A DNA stretch of 64,000 nt from Subtercola lobariae (GCF_014640255.1 NZ_BMGP01000004.1:186001-250000); one strand, 5' to 3'. Numbered from the stretch's first letter, positions 40,512-50,103 are shown. The notes: a model not told the origin generated them from the sequence alone. Made by a program: numbers and translations.

Positions 40512-42161
40512 TTACTGCACGGTGAGCTGGATGGTGTGCAGGCCCGTGGAGCCTGAAGGGGCGGGGGGCGCCTCGTCTGAGGTCTGGGTGTAACCGGAGG
40601 TGTCGGTGGCGCGCACGGCGATGACGTGGTTGCCGCTCGTAGCCTGCCAGGGCAGCACCCACTGGCGCCAGGTGTCGGCCGAGATGGCATCGGCGAGGGT
40701 CGCTTCGACCCACGGCCCGTTGTCGACCTGCACTTCGACCTTCGCGATGCCCGTGTGCTGAGCCCAGGCGACGCCAGCGATCGGGATGGTTCCGGCGGCG
40801 AGACCCGCGTTGTTCTTCGGGGTATCGATGCGCGATGAGGTCTTGATCGGGCCGAGAGCCGTCCAGCCGCGCGGAGTCCAGTAGCCCATGTCTTGAGCGA
40901 ACGTGGTGACCTTCATCTCGACCACCCATTTCGTGGCCGAGACGTAGCCGTAGAGCCCGGGCACGACCATGCGCACGGGAAAACCGTGTTCGACGGGCAG
41001 CGGAGCCCCGTTCATCCCGACAGCCAACAACGACTGCCGGTCGGTGTCTTGCAGCACCTCGAGCGGCGAGCCTGCAGTAAACCCGTCTGAGCTCTTCGAC
41101 AGCACCATATCGGCGCCGGCCGTGGGCTTGGCCCGGGTCAGCAGATCACGAATGGGGTAGCCGAGCCAGGTGGCGTTGCCGATGAGGTCGCCGCCCACCT
41201 CGTTCGAGACGCAGGTGAGCGTGATGGTGTCTTCGACCAGCGGCAGCGCGAGCAGGTCGGCGAACGAAATCTCGACCTCGTTCTCGACCATGCCGTAGAT
41301 TCTGAGCTTCCACGAATCGGGATTCAGCTGCGGAACCTGCAACGCCGTGTCGATGCGGTAGAAGTCGCCGGCCGGCGTGATGACGGGGCTGATTCCGCTG
41401 ATGCCGAGCTCTGCACCGCTCGGGATGACCGGGGCCGCCGTCGAAGGCGCGGGCAGCACCAGCGCGTTGCGGGCGCTCGTCACGGCGGCGGCCGTGGCAT
41501 TCATCAGCCGCGCGCCCGCCCCGACCACCGCGGATGCGGCGGCCGCCACGATCACGAACGTCAAGAACTGGCGCCGCTCATACGAAGCGGGGCCGGTGCG
41601 CACGGTCGGGGCCGGCGTCGAGGGCGCACTCGTCGCGGGCCCGACGTTCGCCGCCACCGGAGTGCTCACTCCGCTCGCGATCACTGCGGCCGCGGCTTCG
41701 GCACGTTTACGGATGCCCGCTTCGCGCGAATCCCAGCGTTTCAAGCGCTGCTGCAAGGCACGCAGAACGAACACCCCGACGAGCATTCCCACAACTGTAG
41801 GTATCGCCGAGAATCCGGATGCCCCATCTCGCGTCGTCACGGCGACCACCGCGATGGCAGAGAACACCACGAGCACCACGATGCCCCAAGGCGGCCGGTG
41901 GTATTCGAGCAACCCCGCGATGCACGCGCCGGCCACCACGATGATGCCGAGCAACGTGAGCAGCGCGGCCTTGTCGCCCGTGCCGAACAACGAGATCATG
42001 ACGTCTTTGACGCCCGGCGGGGCCAGGTCGATCATCAGCGAACCGACGGAGAAAAGCGGGCTGGCCTCGGCGCTGATGAATACGGCCACCAACTCGGCCG
42101 AGGCAAGAACGGTTGCCGCAGCGACCACACCCGTCAGGGCCGCCCACACGTTGCGTCGCAT
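40512..42161 (-). CDS. Membrane-anchored sulfite-oxidase-like molybdopterin oxidoreductase
   Basis: The 549-residue protein has four or five N-terminal membrane helices (about 7-137), a linker, one more helix (about 203-225) and an outside molybdopterin domain (about 255-430). The molybdenum-ligand Cys is near residue 316 in TITLTCVSNEVGGDLIGNATWLG, followed by GFPVRMVVPGLYGYVSATKWVVEM. An Ig-like dimerisation domain ends the protein (VDNGPWVEATL...). This is the actinobacterial membrane sulfite oxidase-family form. Substrate unproven; sulfite is the family default. It is the last gene behind an ABC import operon. Confidence 0.9.
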   Translation of the reverse strand: MRRNVWAALTGVVAAATVLASAELVAVFISAEASPLFSVGSLMIDLAPPGVKDVMISLFGTGDKAALLTLLGIIVVAGACIAGLLEYHRPPWGIVVLVVFSAIAVVAVTTRDGASGFSAIPTVVGMLVGVFVLRALQQRLKRWDSREAGIRKRAEAAAAVIASGVSTPVAANVGPATSAPSTPAPTVRTGPASYERRQFLTFVIVAAAASAVVGAGARLMNATAAAVTSARNALVLPAPSTAAPVIPSGAELGISGISPVITPAGDFYRIDTALQVPQLNPDSWKLRIYGMVENEVEISFADLLALPLVEDTITLTCVSNEVGGDLIGNATWLGYPIRDLLTRAKPTAGADMVLSKSSDGFTAGSPLEVLQDTDRQSLLAVGMNGAPLPVEHGFPVRMVVPGLYGYVSATKWVVEMKVTTFAQDMGYWTPRGWTALGPIKTSSRIDTPKNNAGLAAGTIPIAGVAWAQHTGIAKVEVQVDNGPWVEATLADAISADTWRQWVLPWQATSGNHVIAVRATDTSGYTQTSDEAPPAPSGSTGLHTIQLTVQ

Positions 42162-42210
42162 GCTCTCACCCTAGGCGTGAAAAGCTGACGCTCGCCTGTG
42201 ACCGCGGCGC

Positions 42211-43314
42211 TTAGGGTGCAGGCCAGATCAGGGAGGTGCCGTTGTAGATCGCCGAGAGAAATGACGGGTCGGTGGCGGCGTCGAGGTCGGGGGCGCTGGG
42301 CAGCACGCCGCTCTTCACCAGAAACTGGCTCTCTTGCGTCAGCAGGTCGGAGTTCAGCGAGCCGAGCGGGGTGCCGGCGGGCTGCGCCTTCGTGACGAGC
42401 CCGGTTTCGGTCTGCCACACCTGCACGTTGTGATCCACGTCGTACCCGGCGCCCGAGAGGGTGGAGGCGAAGCCCACACACTCGGCAGCGTTGGTGAGGC
42501 AGTAATTGTAGGCGTGAAAGGATGCCCGCAAGAAGTCTTGGGTGGCGGTGGGGTTCGCCTTGATGAACGCCGGGTTAGCTGCGACGGTGCCGAAGGTGCC
42601 CGGAATTCCGTAGTCTTCGGGATTCCACAGCTTCACGTCGGTGCCGTCGGCCTTCAGCGTGAGCGGTTCGTTCGATTTGTAGCCGGTGAGCGATTGCACC
42701 TGACCGCGCGGCAGCACGGTGGGGTCGTAGCCCACCACGACCTGGGTGATCGACGAGAGGTCGGCGCCCGCGTCGACGAGCATCGTCTGAATCTCGGGCG
42801 GCAGCTGGCCCTTCTGGCCGAGGGTCGTGCCGTCGAGCTGTTTCAGGTCGGTGATGTTCGGCAGCGTCATCAGGGTGGCGATGGGTACCTGCCCGTAGGT
42901 CGCGATGCCGGTCACGTTGACGCCGTTCGACTGCGAGCGCAGCAGGTCGGCGTCGCCACCGAGGTCGGTGAATGTCGCGGTTCCCGCGGCGACGAGTTGC
43001 GCGTTCGCGGCGGTGTCACCCGTGCCGGGCTGAATCTGCACGTCGAGGCAGAGCGCATCGAAGTAACCGAGCTGCTTCGCGGCGAGAACGTCGAGAATGC
43101 TGGCCGAGGCCTGGTACTGATAGCCGGTGACGTAGTTGATGGTGCCCGCGGCCTTGTTCTGGGCGCAACGCTCGGCCGAGATGGCCGAACCGGAAGCCGC
43201 GCCGGAGCTTGTGGGCGAGGGGGAGGCCGAGCATCCACTCAACCCCAGAGCAGCCGTAGCGATGACGGCAGCGAGGGCGAGTAGTCGGGGGCGGCGGCTG
43301 TGTCGGGTGGGCAT
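42211..43314 (-). CDS. ABC-transporter substrate-binding lipoprotein (NMT1/THI5/SsuA-like)
   Basis: The 367-residue protein has a signal peptide and the lipobox LSGC (about residues 25-28). The following domain has the NMT1/SsuA-like INYVTGYQYQASASILDVLAAKQLGYFDALCLDVQIQPGTGDTAANAQLVAAGTATFTDLGG, ending TSLIWPAP. The family binds sulfonates, nitrate, taurine or thiamine-precursor pyrimidines; the ligand cannot be told. Next to a sulfite-oxidase-like gene, an organosulfur compound is a reasonable inference. Downstream gap to the oxidase gene is 49 bp. Confidence 0.87.
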   Translation of the reverse strand: MPTRHSRRPRLLALAAVIATAALGLSGCSASPSPTSSGAASGSAISAERCAQNKAAGTINYVTGYQYQASASILDVLAAKQLGYFDALCLDVQIQPGTGDTAANAQLVAAGTATFTDLGGDADLLRSQSNGVNVTGIATYGQVPIATLMTLPNITDLKQLDGTTLGQKGQLPPEIQTMLVDAGADLSSITQVVVGYDPTVLPRGQVQSLTGYKSNEPLTLKADGTDVKLWNPEDYGIPGTFGTVAANPAFIKANPTATQDFLRASFHAYNYCLTNAAECVGFASTLSGAGYDVDHNVQVWQTETGLVTKAQPAGTPLGSLNSDLLTQESQFLVKSGVLPSAPDLDAATDPSFLSAIYNGTSLIWPAP

Positions 43315-43348
43315 CGGGCGTGTCCGTTCGGTCGGATGGAATGCGAAG

Positions 43349-44143
43349 TCAGTTTCGCCGTGACAATTGCGACTCGTGCCAGCGCAGCACGCGTCGTTCG
43401 AGCAGAATCACGACCAGCAGCAGCAGCGAACCCATCGCGGCCAGGCACGCGATGGCGGCGTACACGACGGCGAGCCTCGAATTCGCCGAAGCCACACTGA
43501 TTACTGTACCGAGGCCTTTGCCTGCCCCGGGCGCGATGAACTCGGCGACCACCGCGCCAACGAGCGACAGCGGAAACACCACGCGAAGCGCCGCGAAGAG
43601 GTACGGCAGGCTGCCGGGCAGCCTCAGCCGCCCCAGAACCGCGAGCCTCGATGCGTGCAAGGTGGTGAACACCTGCAGCACCGGCGGCGACACCGAATTG
43701 AGCCCGATGATGAGGTTCATCAGAATAGGAAAAAACGTGATCAGCGCCGTCACGATGAGTTTCGGGGCCGGCCCGAACCCGAACGCCACTACGAGTGCCG
43801 GCGCAAGCGCAACCACCGGAGTTACGTTCAGGATGACCGCCAGCGGCATGATCGCGCGGCGCAGTATGCCCGATTCAGTGACCAGCACGGCCACGATGAA
43901 CGCCGAAATCAGCCCGATGACCAGGCCGATAAGCGCCTCACTGAGCGTCACCCAGGCGTTTTCGAGGTAGTACGACGTGTTCGTGACGAGCTGCAACCCC
44001 ACCTGGCCGAGGCGCGGCAGCAGGTAGGGGTTGCCGATGGCGATCCACTCCCAGAGCAGGCCGGCGATGACCACGGCGACCACGGTCGGCAGCCAGAACA
44101 GCGGGTTCCAGCGCGAGCGAGTGGTGCCCCATTCGGCACTCAC
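43349..44143 (-). CDS. ABC-transporter permease (SsuC/TauC-like)
   Basis: The 264-residue protein has about six membrane helices and the EAA-like cytosolic loop LQVFTTLHASRLAVLGRLRLPGSLPYLFAALRVVFPLSLVGAVVAEFIAPGAGKGLG. This matches permeases of the nitrate/sulfonate/taurine class. GTG at 44143 is the start. It lies between the ATPase gene (70 bp upstream) and the lipoprotein gene (34 bp downstream), completing one importer. Confidence 0.9.
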   Translation of the reverse strand: MSAEWGTTRSRWNPLFWLPTVVAVVIAGLLWEWIAIGNPYLLPRLGQVGLQLVTNTSYYLENAWVTLSEALIGLVIGLISAFIVAVLVTESGILRRAIMPLAVILNVTPVVALAPALVVAFGFGPAPKLIVTALITFFPILMNLIIGLNSVSPPVLQVFTTLHASRLAVLGRLRLPGSLPYLFAALRVVFPLSLVGAVVAEFIAPGAGKGLGTVISVASANSRLAVVYAAIACLAAMGSLLLLVVILLERRVLRWHESQLSRRN

Positions 44144-44213
44144 GACGGTTCGCCCTGGCCGGCTGCGGGTGCGGGCGAGACGCGCGCGCCGCCGATTGGT
44201 ATCAGCGCGGCGC

Positions 44214-45050
44214 TCACGAGGAGCTCACCCCGGCCGACTGCAGCTTCGAGCGGATCAGGTCTTGGTAGTCGTGCAACACCTTTGCCTCGACCAGCCCGTG
44301 TCGGCGCGGGCGCGGCACGTCAATCGGCACCACCGCGGCGATGCGGCCCGGCCGCGGCGACATCACCACCACCGTGTCTGAGAGCACCACGGCCTCAGAA
44401 ACCGAATGTGTCACGAACACCACCGTGGTCACGAGCTTCTGCCAGAGCTTCAGAAGCTGGTCTTGGGTGGCCTCGCGGGTGAATTCGTCGAGGGCCGAGA
44501 AGGGTTCGTCCATCAGCAGAACGTCGGCCTGGGTCGCGAAGGCGCGGGCGATCGCCACGCGCTGCTGCATTCCGCCTGAGAGTTGGTGCGGCAGGGCACG
44601 CACGGAGTCGGCGAGGCCGAGCTCGGTGAGCAGAGCGACCGGGTCTGCCGTGCCAGGGGGCCGGTGGCCGGGCAGTTCGCGCCGCCGGGCATCCGCTCGC
44701 CGGTTGACCTTCAGCGGAATTCGCACGTTCTCGAGCACGCTGAGCCACGGCAACAGGGCTGGCACCTGCGGCATGAAGCCGATCATCTTGGCGGCCGATG
44801 CCTCGGCGGGCGTGCTGCCGAAGATGCTGACCGAGCCGGTATCGGGATGCTCGAGGCCGGCCATCAGCCGCAACAACGTCGACTTGCCGCACCCACTCGG
44901 CCCGATGATGCTGACAAATTGGCCGCGATTCATGCTGAAGTCGACATCGGCGAGCGCCGGCCGCTGTGCCCCTGGGCGCCCGTACGACTTGGCTGCGCCT
45001 GACACCACCAGGCGGTCGTCTGAGCCCGGAGCGTCGATTTCGGTCACCAT
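44214..45050 (-). CDS. ABC-transporter ATP-binding protein (SsuB/TauB-like)
   Basis: The 278-residue subunit has Walker A IIGPSGCGKSTLLRLMAG (about 57-74), Q-loop MIGFMPQVPALLPWLSVLENVRIP, signature LSGGMQQRVAIARAFA and Walker B ADVLLMDEPFSALDEFTRE with H-loop VVFVTHSVSEAV. This layout is that of sulfonate/nitrate/taurine importers. An insert (NRRADARRRELPGHRPPGTADP) before the signature is longer than usual. ATG at 45050 lies 4 bp after the MFS pump stop, so the pump and importer genes may share a transcript. Confidence 0.92.
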   Translation of the reverse strand: MVTEIDAPGSDDRLVVSGAAKSYGRPGAQRPALADVDFSMNRGQFVSIIGPSGCGKSTLLRLMAGLEHPDTGSVSIFGSTPAEASAAKMIGFMPQVPALLPWLSVLENVRIPLKVNRRADARRRELPGHRPPGTADPVALLTELGLADSVRALPHQLSGGMQQRVAIARAFATQADVLLMDEPFSALDEFTREATQDQLLKLWQKLVTTVVFVTHSVSEAVVLSDTVVVMSPRPGRIAAVVPIDVPRPRRHGLVEAKVLHDYQDLIRSKLQSAGVSSS

Positions 45051-45054
45051 TCGA

Positions 45055-46491
45055 CTATACGGCGGGCCTCGCCGGCCGAATGTTCTCGCCCGCGCTGCGG
45101 CTGAGGCGCAGAGCCTCGAGGGTCGACAGCAGTGTGAGCGCGCCGATGACCACGAAACTGAATTGGAACGCGCTGAGACCCACTGCTTCACCTGCGCCGG
45201 CCGCGCCCGTTGCTGCTTCTCCGGCGCGCAACGCGATCGCGCCGATCGCCACGCCGAACCCAGCTGCCACCTGCTGCAACGTCGAGGCGAACGTGTTCGC
45301 ATCGGTCATCTTGGTCTGGGGGATGTCAGCGAATGCGATGGTGTTGTAGGCCGTGAAGCCGGTGGAGCGCATGACTCCACTGAAGATCAGCAGAATCGCC
45401 ACCAGCACAACAGGGGTGTCGACGGTCAGAAACGCGCAGAGCACCATGCTGAGAGCGGCTCCCGCGGTTGCCGCGACGATGACCGTTCGAAAGCCGAACC
45501 GCCGAAGCAGCGGCGTGGTAAACGGTTTGATGCCGATATTGCCGACGAAAACGAACAACACCAACGTTCCTGCGACCACGGGCGTGTAACCGAATGAGTC
45601 TTGAAAGAGCAACGGCAGCAAGAACGGAACGGCGCTGATGGTCATCCTGAACACCGAACCGCCGACGTGCGCCAGCCGAAACGTTTCGACTCGCAAGTTG
45701 CTCAGTCTGAGCAGTGGATGCTCGGCCCGCAGAAAATGCCAGGTTGCGACCCCGAGCAGGCCGAGCCCCACCGCCGCGAGCACCAGAAGTTCGAGCAGGT
45801 TCTGGTCGTTGCCGGCCAGCAGTGAACCGAGGTAGACGAGCACGCCGAGGCCCACGCCGGTGAGCACGAGGCCCAGCCAGTCGAGCGCCGGAGGGCTCAG
45901 GTGCCCTTCGCGCGGCACGATGCGCAGAGCCACCACGAACGCGATTACGCCGAGCGGCACGTTGATCAGAAAGATCCAGTGCCACGAGGCGTAGGTCGTC
46001 AAGATTCCGCCGACCAAGGGCGCGATCACGGGGGCGGCGAGCGCCGGCCAGGTCAGCAGCGCAACGGTTCGAATCAGGTCGGCTTTGCTTGTGACGCGCA
46101 ACACGGCGAGTCGGCCGACCGGAACCATCAGCGCACCGCCCACGCCCTGCAGCACCCGAAAAACGGTGAGCTCGGTGAGATTCTGGCTGAGCGCGCACAG
46201 AATCGACGCGATGGTGAAGATGGCGATGGCGGTGAGAAAGATGCGGCGTGCGCCGAACCGCTGGGTCAGCCAGCCGCTCAACGGAATGAGCACGGCGAGC
46301 GTCAGCAGATAGGCCGTGATTGCGACGCCCACGCTGAGCGACGCGACGCCAAAAGCGTTGCCGATGCTGGGTGCCGCGGTAGTCAGAATGGTGCCGTCGA
46401 GGTTCTCCATGAAGAAGGTGCCGGCCACGAGCAGGGCGATGTTGCGTTGGCGATGTGGATGCTCGTGCGCTGGCACTTCGGATTCACTCAC
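45055..46491 (-). CDS. DHA2-family MFS exporter
   Basis: The 478-residue protein has about 14 membrane helices, with FFMENLDGTILTTAAPSIG in helix 1 (the D-G-T-I-x-T-A-x-P DHA2 motif), SGWLTQRFGARRIFL (motif A) and FRVLQGVGGALMVPVGRL. It likely extrudes drugs or metabolites. GTG at 46491 directly abuts the SMR gene stop (46492), and the ABC ATPase gene starts 4 bp after its own stop. Confidence 0.88.
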   Translation of the reverse strand: MSESEVPAHEHPHRQRNIALLVAGTFFMENLDGTILTTAAPSIGNAFGVASLSVGVAITAYLLTLAVLIPLSGWLTQRFGARRIFLTAIAIFTIASILCALSQNLTELTVFRVLQGVGGALMVPVGRLAVLRVTSKADLIRTVALLTWPALAAPVIAPLVGGILTTYASWHWIFLINVPLGVIAFVVALRIVPREGHLSPPALDWLGLVLTGVGLGVLVYLGSLLAGNDQNLLELLVLAAVGLGLLGVATWHFLRAEHPLLRLSNLRVETFRLAHVGGSVFRMTISAVPFLLPLLFQDSFGYTPVVAGTLVLFVFVGNIGIKPFTTPLLRRFGFRTVIVAATAGAALSMVLCAFLTVDTPVVLVAILLIFSGVMRSTGFTAYNTIAFADIPQTKMTDANTFASTLQQVAAGFGVAIGAIALRAGEAATGAAGAGEAVGLSAFQFSFVVIGALTLLSTLEALRLSRSAGENIRPARPAV

Positions 46492-46830
46492 TTAGCGCTT
46501 CGCACCCAGCTCGAGCAGCAGAACGCCCCCGATGACGAGCACGATTCCGGCGATCTGCACCCAGCTCAGAAACTCTTTGAAAACGAGCCAGCTGATGATC
46601 GAGACGAGCACGATGCCCACGCCGCCCCACACCGCGTACGCGATGCCGAGCGGAACGCCGCGCGAAAGCGTGAAGTTGAGCATCACGAAGCTCGCGACGT
46701 ACCCGACAACGACGATGGCGTACGCCCACCACCGGTTGGCGAGGGTCACCCCTTCGCCCGACGTGAACTTCAAAAACGTCGTGGCGACGACTTCGGAGGC
46801 GATCGCCAGCGCCAAAAAGAGGTACCCCAC
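46492..46830 (-). CDS. SMR-family efflux protein (EmrE/SugE-like)
   Basis: The 112-residue protein has four membrane helices: MGYLFLALAIASEVVATTFLK holds the membrane-embedded proton-coupling Glu14, and ANRWWAYAIVVVGYVASF, GIAYAVWGGVGIVLVSIISWLVF and IAGIVLVIGGVLLLEL follow. SMR proteins act as dimers exporting quaternary cations or guanidinium by proton exchange. It is the first gene of a run of six minus-strand genes. ATG at 46830. Confidence 0.92.
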   Translation of the reverse strand: MGYLFLALAIASEVVATTFLKFTSGEGVTLANRWWAYAIVVVGYVASFVMLNFTLSRGVPLGIAYAVWGGVGIVLVSIISWLVFKEFLSWVQIAGIVLVIGGVLLLELGAKR

Positions 46831-46988
46831 CTCTCAACCCTACGGCTCGTGGGGCGGTACGGCTCGCGCGGCGCTACCCGTTGCGACGCAGGCGGGCGGT
46901 GAGGGAGTGAGTCGTGGCGGGCAGGTCATCGCGGCGCGGTGGCGCGACCCGCGACAGCAGCGCGACCCGCGAATTGTCACCCGGCGGG

Positions 46989-47945
46989 CTACGGCGTGAT
47001 CGTAATCAGCGTTCCGAGCGGAAGCGCGTTGACGGCGGTGATGGCGTCTGCCGGCAGGCGGATGCAGCCGTGTGAGATTTGCCCCGTGTTCTCGGCTTCG
47101 AAGTGCACGCCGATTAGACCCCCGTCGGAACCTCCGCCGTAGGGCTCGTCGGCCACCGCCGAATGCAACGACGTCAGCTGGATCGGGTACACATCTTCAC
47201 CCTGCGACGGATCGAGGTAGCGCGCCTGAATGTACCCCGTGACACCGGTGGGCGTTGGGGTATTGGGCGCACCGACGCCGACCTTGAACGTCGCGACGGG
47301 TTGCCCGGGCGTGGTGATCGTGAGCGTCTGCTGCCCCAACGACACGTCAATACGCGCGGGCACGTCGCCATCTTTGATGAGCAGACTCGTGCGAATCCAC
47401 GCGCTCGACTGCGCTGGCGCGTTTCCATTGTTCTGCGAAGGCAGCGCCTGCCTGCTCGGCGTCAGAACGAGCGCCCACGGTCCGTCGATCTCGACGGGCA
47501 CCACCACGGTGTTCTGCCCCAAGAAGTTCAGCGCGGCCAGCCGCGCGACCGGAGTGACCTTGTCTGCTCCATACAGAGGCGCATCCGCTGCCACATGGTA
47601 GGTCGCCGACCCTGTGTTCGCGGCTGACCCTGTGTTCGCTGCTGACCCTGTTTTTGTTGCTGACCCAGTGCTTGTTGCTGATCCAGTGCTTGCGGCCGGG
47701 CCGACCGTCTGCGAGTACGCGATCAGCCCGGGGATGACGGCGTCGTACTTCGCATCCGGCAACGCGGCCACTGTGTCGCCGGTCGGTGGCAGATACCCAT
47801 CAGCTGCCGCTGTCGGCTCGCTCGATGCCACCACGCCCGCTCCCGGAGTCGCCGACGTGGGCGCCTCGAACATGGCGCACGATGAGAGCGTCACTGCGAG
47901 CACCACCGCGGTGAAGGCAGAACCAACGCGTTCCTTGACTTTCAT
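46989..47945 (-). CDS. L,D-transpeptidase (YkuD) lipoprotein
   Basis: The 318-residue protein has a signal peptide with lipobox LSSC (about residues 20-23). A linker holds six STGSA/NTGSA repeats coded by 18-bp tandem repeats (about 47600-47690), and a C-terminal YkuD domain shows GVHFEAENTGQISHGCIRLPADAI, containing the catalytic SHGC motif. It would form 3-3 peptidoglycan cross-links or anchor proteins outside the cell. The repeat tract can vary in number by slippage, changing linker length. Confidence 0.9.
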   Translation of the reverse strand: MKVKERVGSAFTAVVLAVTLSSCAMFEAPTSATPGAGVVASSEPTAAADGYLPPTGDTVAALPDAKYDAVIPGLIAYSQTVGPAASTGSATSTGSATKTGSAANTGSAANTGSATYHVAADAPLYGADKVTPVARLAALNFLGQNTVVVPVEIDGPWALVLTPSRQALPSQNNGNAPAQSSAWIRTSLLIKDGDVPARIDVSLGQQTLTITTPGQPVATFKVGVGAPNTPTPTGVTGYIQARYLDPSQGEDVYPIQLTSLHSAVADEPYGGGSDGGLIGVHFEAENTGQISHGCIRLPADAITAVNALPLGTLITITP

Positions 47946-48005
47946 GTGACTTCCGTCGATGAGGAGCGAGTGGGAAACGAGCGCTGCCCGGGGCAGGCGA
48001 CGCGA

Positions 48006-49421
48006 CTACCCATCCACTGTCGGCAAGTGCCCGCCCGGCATCGTCGGAACCGGAGTCGACGTAGGGGTCGGAGTCGGTGTGGGCGTAGGAGTTGGCGTTA
48101 CGGCAGCGATGTGCAATGTGTACGACGCACTCGCATCAGGATCAACCCCGTTCGACGCGGTGAGCGTGATCGCAAAGTCGCCCGATACCGTCGGGGTTCC
48201 GGAGATCACGCCATTCGCGAACCTCAAACCGGCCGGAAGCGCACCCGCGAGGCTGTACATCATCGGCTGCCTCGAAATGCCCGTAGCCGTAAATGCAAAC
48301 GAGTACGCCGTGCCGACGGTCGCCGCACCAGGATCACCCGAAGTAATGGTCGGGCTCACGCTCTGCTGGAGCACCGACACGTTTGCGGTGCCCTGATTTG
48401 CAACGAATGCCGAATGGGTGCTGGGGTCAACTGCGACCCCCGCGGGTCGCAGTTCGGTCTTGCTGAGCGGGGTTTCTGCGACAACGGTATTCGTCGCCGA
48501 ATCAACTACCGAAATGCCGGCATCGAAATTAGCGACGTAAACAGACCCCGCATCAGCATCAATGCCAATGGCGTTCGGATGCGATCCGACTGTAATCGGC
48601 GAACCCGAAACCTCTGTGAGCGTTGAGGTATCGAGCACGCTCACCGTATTGTTGTCGAAATTCGCGATGTACGCGCGGCCTCTCGTCGAATCGACGGCAA
48701 TGGCATTGGGGCTCGCGAACCCGTGCTGCAGCATGTCTGTGACGGTGTTCGTCGTTCCGCCAATGACGTCGACCTCGTTGTCACCCTGCAATGCTACGAA
48801 TATCTTGTTCGTTCGCGAATCGACGGCGATGCCCTCGGGTTTGCTGCTGGCGCCGCCGCCGACCATGATTGGAGCGCCTACCTGGGCGCCCGTTTGCCCG
48901 TCGAGCACCGTCACCGTGCCATCGTTGTAATTCGCGACGTAGACCTCGTCGTTTGTCGAGTTCCAGGCGATCGCGTCTGGCTTGGACCCAACATTAACCG
49001 GTGAACCGATCACTGGCGTGCTTGTAGTGGTATCGATCATTGAAACCGAGTCGGAGTCGTAATCTGCGATAAAGAGCAGGTGGTCGGTTTCATCAACGGC
49101 CAGTGCGCTCGGGTTCGCCCCTGCGCCCCCGAAGAGGAGGGTGGCGGTCTTATGGGTGACCGCATCAATTGTCGTCAGAGAATTGCTGGTACCCCCTGCG
49201 ACGAATATCTGCTGGTGTTGGGTGCTGGGATTCGCGTTCGAATCGAAAGCAGCAGCCACTGCGCCCTGCACCGTTATCGGAGAATCCGGATCGGGCGTGA
49301 AATGGGAGGTCGACGCAGATGCCGAAGTCACTGTGCCGACGGCGACAAGGCTAGCGAGGCCTACGACGCAAGCGGCACGAGCAAATGTGCGTGGCCCGAG
49401 GTGAGAATGTTTCAAAGACAT
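48006..49421 (-). CDS. Secreted YVTN/YncE-like beta-propeller with putative Ig domain
   Basis: The 471-residue protein has a signal peptide (about 1-36) and repeated propeller blades (for example SKPDAIAWNSTNDEVYVANYNDGTVTVLD). A He_PIG-type Ig domain follows (about 360-445, AFTATGISRQPMMYSLAGALPAGLRFANGVISGTP), then a PTPTP repeat tail (about 450-465). Such proteins bind surface or cell-wall partners; no enzyme motif. It is a paralogue of the gene at 51663, sharing blade sequences and the Ig domain. Both are on the minus strand, with trmH and mntH between them. Confidence 0.85.
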   Translation of the reverse strand: MSLKHSHLGPRTFARAACVVGLASLVAVGTVTSASASTSHFTPDPDSPITVQGAVAAAFDSNANPSTQHQQIFVAGGTSNSLTTIDAVTHKTATLLFGGAGANPSALAVDETDHLLFIADYDSDSVSMIDTTTSTPVIGSPVNVGSKPDAIAWNSTNDEVYVANYNDGTVTVLDGQTGAQVGAPIMVGGGASSKPEGIAVDSRTNKIFVALQGDNEVDVIGGTTNTVTDMLQHGFASPNAIAVDSTRGRAYIANFDNNTVSVLDTSTLTEVSGSPITVGSHPNAIGIDADAGSVYVANFDAGISVVDSATNTVVAETPLSKTELRPAGVAVDPSTHSAFVANQGTANVSVLQQSVSPTITSGDPGAATVGTAYSFAFTATGISRQPMMYSLAGALPAGLRFANGVISGTPTVSGDFAITLTASNGVDPDASASYTLHIAAVTPTPTPTPTPTPTSTPVPTMPGGHLPTVDG

Positions 49422-49467
49422 GCGGACGAGAATAGCCGATTTATTCTCGAAATGGCAACAAGACCAC

Positions 49468-50103
49468 TCAGAAGCGCACGTGCTGCAGAATCCAGGCGTG
49501 CATGGCGACGGCAGCCGCCGCCGAGGCGTTCATCGAGCGGGTGGAGCCGAATTGACTGATTTCGACCACGGCCGCCGCGGCCGCGACGGCGTCTGGGGTG
49601 AGTCCTGGGCCCTCTTGGCCGAAGAGCAGAACGCAACGCGACGGGAAGGCGAACGTTTCGATGAGCCCGCTGCCGGGAACGTTGTCGATCGCGATGATCG
49701 GCAGAGCATCCGCCGCCGCCCACGAAACGAAATCGGCGACCGTTTCGTGATGCTGAATGTGCTGATAGCGGTCTGTGACCATGGCGCCGCGCCGGTTCCA
49801 ACGCTTGCGACCGATCACATGAACGGTGTCTGCAGCGAAAGCGTTGGCACTTCGCACGATCGAACCGATGTTCATGTCGTGCTGCCAGTTCTCGATGGCG
49901 ACGTGAAACGGATGCCGGTGCTGATCGAGATCTGCGACGATGGCCGCCATGCTCCAGTACCGGTACCGGTCGATGACGTTTCGCGAGTCGCCGCGCTCGA
50001 GCAGCTCGGGGTCGTAGAACGTCTCCGTCGGAAGCTCGCCCACCCACGGCCCGACCCCGTTCGTGGTGAGTTCGAGGGAGGGGTTGTTTTGGGCGTCAGA
50101 CAC
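49468..50103 (-). CDS. TrmH/SpoU-family RNA methyltransferase
   Basis: The 211-residue protein has the SPOUT knot motifs: ENWQHDMNIGSIVRSANAFAADTVHVIGRKRWNRRGAM (motif 1), RCVLLFGQEGPGLTPDAV (motif 2) and GSTRSMNASAAAAVAMHAW (motif 3). It methylates a 2'-O ribose of tRNA or rRNA. GTG at 50103 gives the shortest plausible start; a longer frame upstream overlaps the mntH promoter and is unlikely. The ribosome-binding site is weak. Confidence 0.87.
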   Translation of the reverse strand: MSDAQNNPSLELTTNGVGPWVGELPTETFYDPELLERGDSRNVIDRYRYWSMAAIVADLDQHRHPFHVAIENWQHDMNIGSIVRSANAFAADTVHVIGRKRWNRRGAMVTDRYQHIQHHETVADFVSWAAADALPIIAIDNVPGSGLIETFAFPSRCVLLFGQEGPGLTPDAVAAAAAVVEISQFGSTRSMNASAAAAVAMHAWILQHVRF

